Positions 1 through 8,600 of a stretch of DNA of 64,000 nt are shown here, in pieces; the stretch's first letter is position 1; the number at the start of each line of letters is the position of its first letter. Origin of the DNA: Sipunculus nudus (Eukaryota > Annelida > Sipuncula > Golfingiida > Sipunculidae); assembly GCA_026874595.1 (NCBI GenBank), contig CM049318.1, positions 57,023,750 to 57,087,749 of the forward strand, written 5' to 3'. Under the pieces are notes generated by a model. It ran no database searches. It was not told the DNA's origin and worked only from the letters and a program-made list of their open reading frames with translations. The position numbers and the translations under genes are program-made.

Positions 1-857
1 TCCTCCAGTACGGCACCCAGCCACACCTCCCCTGAACCCTCTGTGTCATCCACTTCAGGCCACTGGAGGAGCCTGTGCGCATAGCCCGGGCTCAGCACTA
101 CGTGTACCAGCTTTGTACCTGCGGGTATTTCTCGTTCCAACCTTTTAAATGCAATCACCAACTCACTTTCAACAAAGGTGAACTGAACCTCATGGTAATA
201 TTTCTCGAGGTACTTTTTCACAGGGATGTACATCCCTGTGGTAATACCATGTGGAATGTAATGTCGTTCGGGGTTTTCAGTGTCCAACATGTTTTTCACC
301 CACAGGGAATTGTCAGCTGCGAAGGGTTCAAACCTGTCCATCGGTAATCCGGGGTCCAGGTACTGGGCGAGTTTTTTGTTGTACATGATGTAATACTCAT
401 TTAAATTAGGGACATAAGCCCCCGTGTACTTGAATTGGCTGTAAATACGCCCTCTGTGGTCTATTCTCAGTTCTTGTGTGACACTTGTTGGTCTGTTGTG
501 AATTTTAACACGCATGATAGCCTGCATGCCACTTACCAATATATTCAAGGTCCTGTACAATGTGACGGCGAGATCTTGAGGGGAAGCGGGTATAGGAAAA
601 AGGTGATGTAAGATCGTCCTGTTTTCTGGGTTGCATAGTTCCGTTTTTAAGGGTTTGGCAAGCGTGGTCCCCTCCTCCTCTTCAACTTTTTCTTCCAAGT
701 TAGCCGGGACGTTCAGGTCAGTTAGTGCCACCTCCCAGTACCCACGGGGGTCTAGCTGGATGGATTCCGGCAGCCTGATCTTGAAAGCAGCAGACTTGTT
801 ATCAGGGAAATATTGATAGCTGGCGTCAGAAGGTAAGATAAGACTGAAATCCGTCAT
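1..857 (-). CDS. Polinton virion-type protein, N-terminal 285 residues, cut by the window edge
   Basis: An open frame runs from an ATG at 857-855 to the window edge without a stop, giving at least 285 residues. The start lies 7 bases after the stop of the small membrane protein gene at 865, as in a compact viral gene row. The N-terminus reads MTDFSLILPSD, then a stretch with FPDNKS and YWEVALTDLN. From memory, this layout (LPS near the start, then a Trp-Glu-Val-x-Leu motif about 40 residues in) recurs in an uncharacterised protein of invertebrate Polintons, probably virion associated. That link is recall, not a search. The C-terminal part lies outside the window, so the fold and final function cannot be given. 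Confidence 0.6.
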   Translation of the reverse strand, partial: MTDFSLILPSDASYQYFPDNKSAAFKIRLPESIQLDPRGYWEVALTDLNVPANLEEKVEEEEGTTLAKPLKTELCNPENRTILHHLFPIPASPQDLAVTLYRTLNILVSGMQAIMRVKIHNRPTSVTQELRIDHRGRIYSQFKYTGAYVPNLNEYYIMYNKKLAQYLDPGLPMDRFEPFAADNSLWVKNMLDTENPERHYIPHGITTGMYIPVKKYLEKYYHEVQFTFVESELVIAFKRLEREIPAGTKLVHVVLSPGYAHRLLQWPEVDDTEGSGEVWLGAVLE

Positions 858-864
858 GGTTTTG

Positions 865-1131
865 CTATATTTGTCGACTCCTTTTGATCTTGGGGTTGGG
901 GACGATTACTCCCAGTGCAGTGAAGAGCAGCCCTATCCACACCTCTCTCGTAGCACTATCTTTGTTAAGCGAAGATAGGGACAGGTTTATCACCGCCGCC
1001 AGCACCACTGTTACTAAGACAAAAATCGTGCAACTGAACATCATCAGGTTGCGGGCGTCTACCGGTTTTTGGTTGTTATTTGTGGTCAGAGAGAGTGATG
1101 TGTTATCGCTTCCGGGTTCGTTGCTTGCCAT
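865..1131 (-). CDS. Small Polinton membrane protein with two hydrophobic helices
   Basis: The 88-residue frame starts at the ATG at 1131 (MASNEPGSDN). The same frame is open further upstream, but this ATG fits the gene spacing best. Two hydrophobic stretches are visible, at about residues 31-53 (LMMFSCTIFVLVTVVLAAVI) and 67-82 (VWIGLLFTALGVIV). They are separated by a short polar loop and followed by a basic tail (KIKRSRQI). It sits between the 271-residue Cys/His protein gene and the partial virion-type gene, on the same strand. Small two-helix membrane proteins are common among Polinton and adenovirus-like genes, but no specific family is recognised. A role at a membrane during particle exit or entry is only inference. 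Confidence 0.55.
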   Translation of the reverse strand: MASNEPGSDNTSLSLTTNNNQKPVDARNLMMFSCTIFVLVTVVLAAVINLSLSSLNKDSATREVWIGLLFTALGVIVPNPKIKRSRQI

Positions 1132-1189
1132 GTTTTTGATTAAGTAGGTTTGTAGTTTATCAGAAAGAACAAACACAACAGAATATGAT

Positions 1190-2005
1190 TTAAAACGTTT
1201 TATTAAGACGAGGTATATAGAAGTCTGACATTTCTTTGCAACGGGTGAACCAGTAATACAGTTCATTTTCTTCTTGAGCGTCGAGCTGCACTTTATGCCC
1301 TCGCCAAGCACCATTAACAGTACATAAAATGTAAAACACGTGTCGTTTCAGGTCGTGAAGTTTACGGTAGGACGTGATGTTCACCCTATTTTTCTCGTAG
1401 TGTTCCTGACAAGCGTAGTGGAACGCCCTCATCACGTTGAATTTGTTAGGTTTGGCGAACTTTGTGAAGTAATGTTGTCTCTGCCAAAGCCTCGCCATGC
1501 AGAAATAGACCATGTAACGTTCATTCACATTAGTCATCTGCAGGCTGTCTGTGAACAGCTTTCTGTCCATCTCCCGGAAACTGTTGTTGCTGATGGGCTG
1601 TAGCAGTAGGTCATAAAGTTCCCTGTCATTGGGTGGGCGGTAAACGTCCGGGTCGTATTCTTTTCGTTTTATTACCTCTTCACCAGGGGGCACTGCGGTA
1701 AGAGGAGGTAAATACTCCAAGGTCTGACCGGTCATTGTACATACTATGAATCCGTCTTCTGTTTCTTCAGTGGGACACATATAAAGAAAGCTGTTGTAGA
1801 TCCCGCAGATGTGATTTCTGTTATGTCGAGGACAGGTGTAACACAGGAACTGCCCTTTCGTGTCATGTTTTGATACAAGGACACAGCGTTCTAGGTAACA
1901 CAAGAAGGGATTGAAAGCTGCCCAAGGTGGCAGCGGGGAGCTCAGTTGTCTCCTGATGTGGCTAACGGGGAAGGATTGACTTTTTGCAACTGCTGTCTCA
2001 CCCAT
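1190..2005 (-). CDS. Cys/His-rich Polinton protein of 271 residues, function unknown
   Basis: The frame starts at the ATG at 2005 and ends at 1190. A poly(A) signal (AATAAA on the minus strand, 1198-1203) overlaps its last codons. Between about residues 36 and 92 there is a cluster of Cys and His: CYLERC, CYTCPRHNRNHIC, MCP and then VCTMTGQ. This spacing looks like a zinc-binding module. The rest is mixed alpha-helical in appearance and ends in a Trp/Tyr-rich tail (NELYYWF). The gene lies between the integrase and the two-helix protein. Its first 20 or so codons overlap, in another frame, the displaced C-terminal tail of the integrase, so one of the two was probably adjusted by the integrase mutation. 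Function is not recognised; a late regulatory or structural role is a guess. Confidence 0.6.
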   Translation of the reverse strand: MGETAVAKSQSFPVSHIRRQLSSPLPPWAAFNPFLCYLERCVLVSKHDTKGQFLCYTCPRHNRNHICGIYNSFLYMCPTEETEDGFIVCTMTGQTLEYLPPLTAVPPGEEVIKRKEYDPDVYRPPNDRELYDLLLQPISNNSFREMDRKLFTDSLQMTNVNERYMVYFCMARLWQRQHYFTKFAKPNKFNVMRAFHYACQEHYEKNRVNITSYRKLHDLKRHVFYILCTVNGAWRGHKVQLDAQEENELYYWFTRCKEMSDFYIPRLNKTF

Positions 2006-2066
2006 TGTCCCTCGATTATTTCTCCCTTCAGGTCTTTCAGACGGTAAATTACACTTCCCATATCAC
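1942..2066 (-). pseudogene. Out-of-frame C-terminal tail of the Polinton integrase
   Basis: Just after the integrase stop at 2049, the next frame on the minus strand stays open to a TGA at 1944-1942. It encodes a segment with RLKDLKGEIIEG and QQLQKV, which is how I remember the C-terminal end of Maverick integrases. Integrase codons start at positions of remainder 2 (mod 3) and this tail at remainder 0, so the change is a net loss of one base (mod 3) near 2050-2070. The usual spacing suggests that more than one base was lost. The segment overlaps the start of the 271-residue gene. The sequence shows the open tail; its identity is inferred from family knowledge. Confidence 0.55.
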
Positions 2067-2963
2067 AAACACCTCTTCCTGCCATCCCGGCGTGACACCC
2101 TTCTTGAAAGTTGGCTTGAAAGTGGAAATAGTGACGTAGTCCCCTACCTTTAAATAGTCTCTGTCACTGTCGATGCGCTGCAGCTGTTTCTCAGTGTGCT
2201 GAGGATACAGTCGATCCCAGAGGATCTGTTCCATTTCCTCTCTTGGCTCGTGGCTCACCGCCTGCGCCGGGGACATTTTGATACTGGTATGTTTGCGGTG
2301 GTTGTAGGCGTTCACAATACTCTCCAGTATATTTACCCAGGTGCGTTGACCGATCTTCATAAAATAGCGCCATATCATTTCTTTGATGGTGCGATTGAAG
2401 CGCTCCACTAGTGCTGCTTTGATCTCAGGTTCTTTACTATGGAAAAGTTCGAAGGAATAATATTTTTTTAAGGTAGTCCAAGCCGGCCCACGAAACTCGT
2501 TGCCCTGATCGGTCTGGATATCTGCTGGGTGTCGCCCAGAGTCTTCAAATATGTCTCTCATAGCAGTTGCCACCTCGGACGAGTTTTTGCTTTTCAGCGG
2601 TCGGGCCCAGGCGTACCGAGACATCACATCCACCACGGTCAAAATCATTTTATAACCATCGTTATACGGAAAAATGACTCTGTGTGACATGTCGGTAAGA
2701 TCAGCTTGCCACTGCTTATCGATAGACCCCACAACAGTGCGCATACGGTCGAACACCCCTTTCCCATGTGGAGCGGGGCGCATACGGACGTATGCTTCTT
2801 GCTGTCGTAGGTAGCGCCATGCCTGTTCCCTTTTCTGCTGAGGCTTGCCTGAGAAGGTTTTGGCGAGTTTTTTCAGGATCAGCGCCGAGTTACCACTGTA
2901 AGCTGTGTCGGGGTGACGCACCGTGTCGTACAGGATTGCGTTCCTTTCTTTTTCTAACTCCAT
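2049..2963 (-). CDS. Retroviral-type integrase (rve/DDE) of the Polinton
   Basis: This 304-residue protein would insert the Polinton DNA into the host genome. It begins at the ATG at 2963, 13 bases after the core-like gene stop. After a basic N-terminal region, the rve catalytic core carries the acidic triad in WQADLTDM (Asp88), IQTDQGNEF (Asp152) and ALVERFNRT (Glu187), with 34 residues between the last two. A later NHRKHTSIKMSPAQAV segment and an SH3-like stretch (LKVGDYVTIS, then WQEEVFVI) match the usual C-terminal layout of Polinton integrases. The frame stops early at 2049 and the expected tail continues in another frame (1942-2066), so this copy is probably damaged at its C-terminus. 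All three catalytic residues are kept. Family assignment is firm. Confidence 0.92.
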   Translation of the reverse strand: MELEKERNAILYDTVRHPDTAYSGNSALILKKLAKTFSGKPQQKREQAWRYLRQQEAYVRMRPAPHGKGVFDRMRTVVGSIDKQWQADLTDMSHRVIFPYNDGYKMILTVVDVMSRYAWARPLKSKNSSEVATAMRDIFEDSGRHPADIQTDQGNEFRGPAWTTLKKYYSFELFHSKEPEIKAALVERFNRTIKEMIWRYFMKIGQRTWVNILESIVNAYNHRKHTSIKMSPAQAVSHEPREEMEQILWDRLYPQHTEKQLQRIDSDRDYLKVGDYVTISTFKPTFKKGVTPGWQEEVFVIWEV

Positions 2964-2976
2964 GAGAACAGAGGGG

Positions 2977-3528
2977 CTAGATTGTAAACGTTCTCTTCCT
3001 CTTCAATGTCTTTAGGTATTGCTTTTTTGGTCTTTTCCGTTGTTTTTTATTCCTAGTGCTAACTGGTGACACGTAAGACGTACTGGGATACCCCTGTTGT
3101 TTTTGCAGCTGTTCATATTCTTTCTTTTGAGTGTCAGCAATCTTGCTTGTCATCTTCCTCTTAGGGGGCTTCTTGCTGGGTAATGCAGGTTCAGCCGAGG
3201 TGCTGATTTGCTTTTTAATCGATATTGGTGCAGCAGAGGGAGAAGCTGAAGGAAGGAAAGGTGCTGTGGTTGTGGCTGAGGTAGGGTCAGAACGGAACGG
3301 GTCCATACCACCCCTGTAAGTTTGGTACATATCATGTTGCTCTTTCATGAGCCTTATAAACTCAGCTTTAAGCTTCGGGTCATCTGGGTTTTCTTGCATG
3401 GCTTTTAGGAGGCGGTTGATTTTCGAGTCGTACACATTCATAGCAGCAACGGAAGGTTCGGGTGGGGGCTGACCTTGAGAGAGTTTTTTCAGCAGGCTGT
3501 CTAGACTGATAAGCAGTTCCTCATCCAC
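2977..3528 (-). CDS. Basic core-like Polinton protein, 183 residues
   Basis: The frame starts at the ATG at 3528 (MDEELLISLD) and ends 13 bases before the integrase start. The N-terminal third is helical and charged. A Pro/Ser/Thr-rich linker (about residues 78-115) follows, and the last 70 residues are strongly basic, ending in RKRPKKQYLKTLKRKRTF. This shape (helical head, disordered linker, Lys/Arg-rich tail) fits a DNA-condensing core or scaffold protein packed with the genome, but there is no diagnostic motif. Position between ATPase and integrase in the same orientation supports membership of the Polinton late gene row. The identity as a core protein is inference. Confidence 0.55.
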   Translation of the reverse strand: MDEELLISLDSLLKKLSQGQPPPEPSVAAMNVYDSKINRLLKAMQENPDDPKLKAEFIRLMKEQHDMYQTYRGGMDPFRSDPTSATTTAPFLPSASPSAAPISIKKQISTSAEPALPSKKPPKRKMTSKIADTQKKEYEQLQKQQGYPSTSYVSPVSTRNKKQRKRPKKQYLKTLKRKRTFTI

Positions 3529-3643
3529 AACGTTTCTTACTCATCTTGTTCTCCAGTTAATTTTTCACCCTCGTTTTGATTTGTGTCTGGGGGTGGATTT
3601 TTAATCGTTTTTTGTGCAGAGTTGTGGTTCACAGCAGGACAGT

Positions 3644-3955
3644 TCAGGGCGCTGACCACCAGGACAACTGTTTACCTAAGGAACCACCATATTTACGGAT
3701 GGTTCGGCGCCTTTCCATTTTAGATTTAGCTTTTCCAACTACTGTCAGGTGGCGCCTCCGTCGCCTTAATAAATTGTAAGTGTCTTTGTCCAGGTTGAAG
3801 TTCCCGTCGCAGACGTTCCTTGCCACCTGGGACATGTAGGTGTAAAATCCTAAGGGAGCCCTGTTGATGAGCTGGGAGGCCTTCTTGGTCCCGGCATTGT
3901 TGATTGCTTTCAGCAGTTCCACCCAGGGAGCGGTGTCGTTCGAGAATTTATCCAT
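3644..3955 (-). CDS. Short basic Polinton protein overlapping the ATPase gene
   Basis: This 103-residue frame begins with an ATG that shares 8 bases (ATGGATAA) with the end of the ATPase gene, a tight overlap typical of compact viral genomes. The N-terminal half is neutral and helical (WVELLKAINNAG). The second half is highly basic (LLRRRRRHLTVVGKAKSKMERRRTIRKYGG) with a Gly-Gly pair and a Trp-Trp pair at the end. From memory, small invertebrate Polinton proteins ending in a basic stretch followed by Arg/Tyr-Gly-Gly occur next to the packaging ATPase and are thought to be minor core proteins or protease cofactors. This is weak recall. A processing site at the Gly-Gly is possible but not shown. 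Confidence 0.5.
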   Translation of the reverse strand: MDKFSNDTAPWVELLKAINNAGTKKASQLINRAPLGFYTYMSQVARNVCDGNFNLDKDTYNLLRRRRRHLTVVGKAKSKMERRRTIRKYGGSLGKQLSWWSAP

Positions 3956-4682
3956 AATACACTTCTTCTACAGGCAGTCCAACCCTTGCTCCACCGTCCG
4001 AATACTGGGTTGTATCTAGAATAAAGAAAGAGTGCGGTTGGGTAGAGATGTCTTTGTATACCCTCTTGATCAAGTCTGTTTTGTCCATTAAGCCAGCAAG
4101 GCGCATAATTTGTGCTTTCTCAGCAGGATTCTTGAATATGATTTTGTAGTGGGCGTTGACTGTTATGTCACGGGCTGTTTTTCCCTGGAAGAAAATGTTC
4201 TGCACGATAAATATCACCGACATGTTGCGATGGTGACTACCGCGCATGAACATAGTAGCCAGTCCAGTGTTTTTACTAACCTCGTGTTGAAGGTCATCTA
4301 AAACGACCAGAGTAGGGGTGGACCCGTCCACATGGTTCATCACCTCGTCTAACCCCCTCACGAACTCATGCCCCAACCCCTCGTCTCTTAATTCATCGTA
4401 CAGACCCTGCCATTCCATATAGGCCCATATGACCTTTTGGGGGTAAGGCTCCATGTATTTTTCCCTTAGGATTTTCTTAACCAAATGGGATTTTCCGGAC
4501 TGGGAGGGCCCTGCGATAATTATGTTGCAAGGATGTCTAAAACGGAAGTCCATGTCTTGACTGTCTTTGGTTATCGAGGTCAAGAGATGTTTCATATTAG
4601 GGACAAGCTTTGGGAACCCGTTAGTTAATCGGTCATATACCAGGTCAGGGTTTTTGATCAGTTCGTCACGACTCAGAGCCAT
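3948..4682 (-). CDS. Polinton genome-packaging ATPase (FtsK/HerA, A32-like)
   Basis: A 244-residue ATPase expected to pump DNA into capsids. I chose the ATG at 4682 (MALSRDELIK); the frame is open 17 codons further upstream, but those residues are hydrophobic and not expected in the family. Visible motifs, counted from this start: Walker A GPSQSGKS at 58-65, Walker B VVLDDLQ at about 126-131, and the sensor strand VIFIVQN at about 155-161, the Gln/Asn motif of the FtsK/HerA class. Length fits the family. The gene is the first after a 1-kb AT-rich spacer downstream of the polymerase, and its stop overlaps the next start. It looks intact. Family assignment is firm; the packaging role follows from family knowledge. 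Confidence 0.9.
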   Translation of the reverse strand: MALSRDELIKNPDLVYDRLTNGFPKLVPNMKHLLTSITKDSQDMDFRFRHPCNIIIAGPSQSGKSHLVKKILREKYMEPYPQKVIWAYMEWQGLYDELRDEGLGHEFVRGLDEVMNHVDGSTPTLVVLDDLQHEVSKNTGLATMFMRGSHHRNMSVIFIVQNIFFQGKTARDITVNAHYKIIFKNPAEKAQIMRLAGLMDKTDLIKRVYKDISTQPHSFFILDTTQYSDGGARVGLPVEEVYYG

Positions 4683-4739
4683 GATCACAAACACAAAATC
4701 AACCAACATACTGACAGACACGCAAAAGCCCAATCACAC

Positions 4740-5655
4740 CGCTTTTTGTTCAAAAGGCAAGAAGGTTAATTAAAAATGACTGTTTATTTACCAGTTGACG
4801 TTATAATTACATATTGAAAAAATATCATATTGAGTGACGCAAAAATGTTGTTTTTTATTTCAAAACCAAGTTGGTGATTTAAAAATGATTGTTTAAAAGA
4901 CGAGTTGACATTATATTTACATATGATTTCAAGTGCTACATTATATTACAAATATTCACATTCTCAAGTCGTCTTCAACAAAACTGTTACCAAAATCTCC
5001 CTTTTGGGAGAAGAGTTAAGATATTCTTTAAAGCAAACTTCACATTGTATTTACATATAATTTCTAATTTCTACAACAAGTGGTTTACAAGACGACTCTG
5101 TACTTAATCTCAAAACCTATCATTTTCTAAAGACATGTTTACCAACTCGTCCCAGAAATAAACTTGCACGTTCAGAAGACGATATGACATATAATATACA
5201 TATATTTTCAGGACTCAGTTGCTGACCCATAAACAAAACAAAATGGACGAGTTGACGTTTTTAAAACACTTCAACTAGTCTGTGAAATATATTAAAAATT
5301 TAACGTCCTTTTTGAAGGATGAGTTGGAAAAAAAAGAATTTAGTAAAGGTTGAGTTGGTATATATAATATATATAATTACCTTATGACTGCAAACGCTAG
5401 TTTATTTTTATTGAGTTTTTTTTGTTTTTTTTTATCTTTAAATAAATTTCATATGAAAAAAAGCTAATTTGAATGATAACAGCTGTCATCTGTGTCATCA
5501 TTTAAATGAAATATGTCAGATAATGACTACCCAGATGAACAGAACATTAGATCATCTAAAGGCGAAAACAATGAGGGTGAGGATGACAATGGCGATTGTG
5601 GCGGGCGGAGGTGAGCAGGCGCTGGAAACAACTGAAATGAACAAGAGTAAATAAA
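4740..5655. other. AT-rich spacer between polymerase and packaging genes, with iterated motifs
   Basis: About 0.9 kb with no convincing gene on either strand. It holds a loose iteration. A block with GTTGACRTTATAWTTACATAT occurs near 4794 and 4902, with weaker versions near 5035 and 5180. A core like GAYGAGTTG recurs near 4900, 5245, 5316 and 5347, with relatives near 5090 and 5176. The spacer ends with long A/T runs. It separates two minus-strand gene groups and so must contain the promoter for the ATPase-to-virion gene row. The iteration could be binding sites or simply old tandem repeats. Confidence 0.5.
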
Positions 5656-5661
5656 TTTATT
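5656..5661 (-). terminator. Poly(A) signal after the polymerase gene
   Basis: The minus strand reads AATAAA here, about 20 bases past the polymerase stop codon (5683-5681). It is well placed to end the polymerase transcript before the AT-rich spacer. In such AT-rich DNA the hexamer can occur by chance, so position is the main support. Confidence 0.45.
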
Positions 5662-5680
5662 AATGTCCACAATAATTAAT

Positions 5681-8600
5681 TTACAAAATAAACCCACCCT
5701 CACGTTCAGTTGATATCCCTCCCGCTTCCTCTCTACGGTCTCGTTCGTTCCCACCCCCACTAATGCCCATCTCACGGAGGACATCATTATCGTCCTCTGT
5801 TTGTGGTAACTGTCCCCCTGTGGTTGAAGCTGAAGCCGGAATGTCGATTGAGACGTCACCCGGCTCCAGTTTTTCATAAGGGTTTTTTACTGGACGCAAC
5901 CAGATGTCCAACGGTTCGGTGGTTCGCCGATCGGACATGAGTTTGCGTTTAACGTAGACCGCAGAAAAGGCATTTTTTTCTTGTTCATATGTGACCATTT
6001 GTTCACCCAAGACCCTGATTCCCCTGTTTGTGATTTTTGGAATTTCGTCATTAAGATATGCCCCTTTCATCTTTTCATACACATTGTCAAAATTTTTCTT
6101 GTTAACCCCCTTCAACCCACTCTTTTCTCCTCCTGTTAAAAGCCGCATAGAATAACACTTGGAAGAAAGTCCCATCATGCCCAAGCCCACCTGCTCCAAC
6201 TTGAACAGGCCAGGAGTTTTTTGGTCGTGTGTGAAATGGTCACGGCAGCACTGCCGCGGAAAGAAGTGCATCTCAAAGTCAGGCTCCCACGAGGACTCGC
6301 AGTGGGCCCACAGCATATCACGGAAACGCTGCTCCACACCCGGTTTCAGTAGGGGCAACCACGGATGCCAGTTCAGGAACAGGGGGTGCCAGTCACCGGT
6401 GGACCGACCCTCACCTCGCAGAAACTCCTCGTATTCCGGGGGTAAGCTGTGCCCAAACGCAAAATACAGTGAATCGGTGTCCATCTCAACCATCTCGAAC
6501 ATAGAGCGGGGCACATACAAGTCCAGACAGTCATAGTAAAACTGCATCATGCGCAGCTTTGCATACTGCAGTGTAAAGTACCCCAGCTGCTTGGGTATGT
6601 CGAATGCAATCGTTTCGTGATTGAATTCGACCTCATAAACATCCGCAGTGACCTTTGTTGAAAGCCTGAAATCAGGTCGGTTGTGCAGGGTAGGGAGGTC
6701 ATCGCTCGAGTAAAAACTGTTGTGTCGCCAGTGCAGTTTGTTTAAAAGGCTGCTGCCGTAAGCCGAATTGGCAGTCAGCTTTTGCTTGGCTGTCGCCGCT
6801 TTCTTTGTGTCGTCCAGCGACGCCTGGCGGCGCTCCTGGGCGATGTCATCGACAAATTTTTTCAGGCAACGTTGACCTACCCACTCGACCGCCTGGTAGA
6901 CGGTACGCACAACCACACCTTTTTTCAACAGCCAGCGCAGGTACGGCGACGAGATGAGACACCGATCAACTCGCATACCCCCAACGAGCGTTTTGACAGG
7001 TTTCTGAGATGATTTCGACTTTTCGATGTACTCTCGCATTGTGTCCCCGCAGTCGGCCATGGGGTCGACCTCGGTCGTGACAAAGAACGGGGACATCTCG
7101 CTGAAGTAATCGTACAGCCGGGACGGCACCTCGGCCTTGACCTCAAGGGCGCCGAAGAAGGTACCGTCCATCACAAGGTCTAAGAGGGCCGGCGTACTGA
7201 CAGGTCCCTTGAGTCGCTTCTGTCTGTATTTCCGGTAGCAAGCAGGCAAATGGTGAAAAAAACTTTTGTTTTTTACCTGGCACTCCCAAACGCGCTTTAC
7301 CGTCATACCGGTTTTCTCTTCGATGAAATTTATGCGGTCTTCTGTTCGCTGCAGGCGTTCTTTACGGAGGAGCTTTTGCTCTTCTGTAAATTTATCCACC
7401 GTCAGGAAACAGCTGTGACCGTGCCAGTAGCAGCCCAGGCATTCGATGAGAAAACGGGATTCCGGTTTATAGGCGTCTACCGTGAAGGGCCCCACCTGTA
7501 ACTGCCTACCGGTGTTAAACAGGTGACGCACTTCAACGTCCTCTGAATCGGTTTCCATTTGGAGCAGCGCATCGCGTTCGAAGCGGGAACTACTTAAAAA
7601 CGAACCAGTATCATGAGGAAAAAGGCAGCGACCATCAGTGAGCCCAAGGTCCTCGGCCTCATGACCCAAGAACTCCTGGTCCGTGACAGTTATATCTTTA
7701 GCATCAAGCTTAAGCGGTTCTGGTTCAACCGGATTATCTGAAGAGGTGGAAGCTTGTTCAAGCTCATTAATGCAATGGAGCAAGTACTCCTTTCCAGAGA
7801 GTTTTTTTGGTGGTTCCGGCTTCGAACTGCTTGGTGGGCACCACACCACCGGCGGGCCTACGGGGAGAGCCTGAGCATAGGCGTAGGGGTACAGGTAATT
7901 TGCATCGTAACCCAGGATGGACTTACACAGCTGGGACCCATTTCTCAATGCAGTTTCGTCTTGATAGTGATAGCGATTGAAAATGATAGAAGGCCCCCCA
8001 ACCAAATTTCTAACTATGAGGGATTCGAGATGCGGGTATATTTTACTAGTCAAGGAAAACCCTAAAAACCCGTGGTGCTCAGATGCTGCTTTGTACAGCA
8101 TAGTCCGAGCCACCCCGGGCAGGCCCACACAATCTTTCAGAACGTCAATTTTGTAATTCTCGTGGTAATATGACATCCAGTTTTTTACAGCCAAAAGAAA
8201 TGGGGCCACATCCAGTTTATTGTAGTATACCAAAAAATCCTGGAATGTCTGCATGTTTTCTCGACGCCAGGCCTCTTGGAGCCCAGCATAATTTTGTGTT
8301 ATTTCCTCTGTTGTGTCACCCAATGTGTTTTTCTGTTTCACAGCAGAGTAAAATGCCTCAACCTCCGGCAGAGACGGAAAAGACAGCTTGTCGTAGCTGT
8401 CGAACCAGTCATAGGGGAAGAAGGATTTTGACTGGGGGGCCTTTTCAGATTTTAGAAAGGCGTCGAGGTTAGTGTCAGGCGAACAGAATTTGTAAAGGTC
8501 TAGAAATAGAAGCTTATCCCCGACCTTGAACGAGGTGTACGCTCCACCCTGTTTTATATATTTGATGTGATAATCCCCATACTCGTATGGGCGTGAATTC

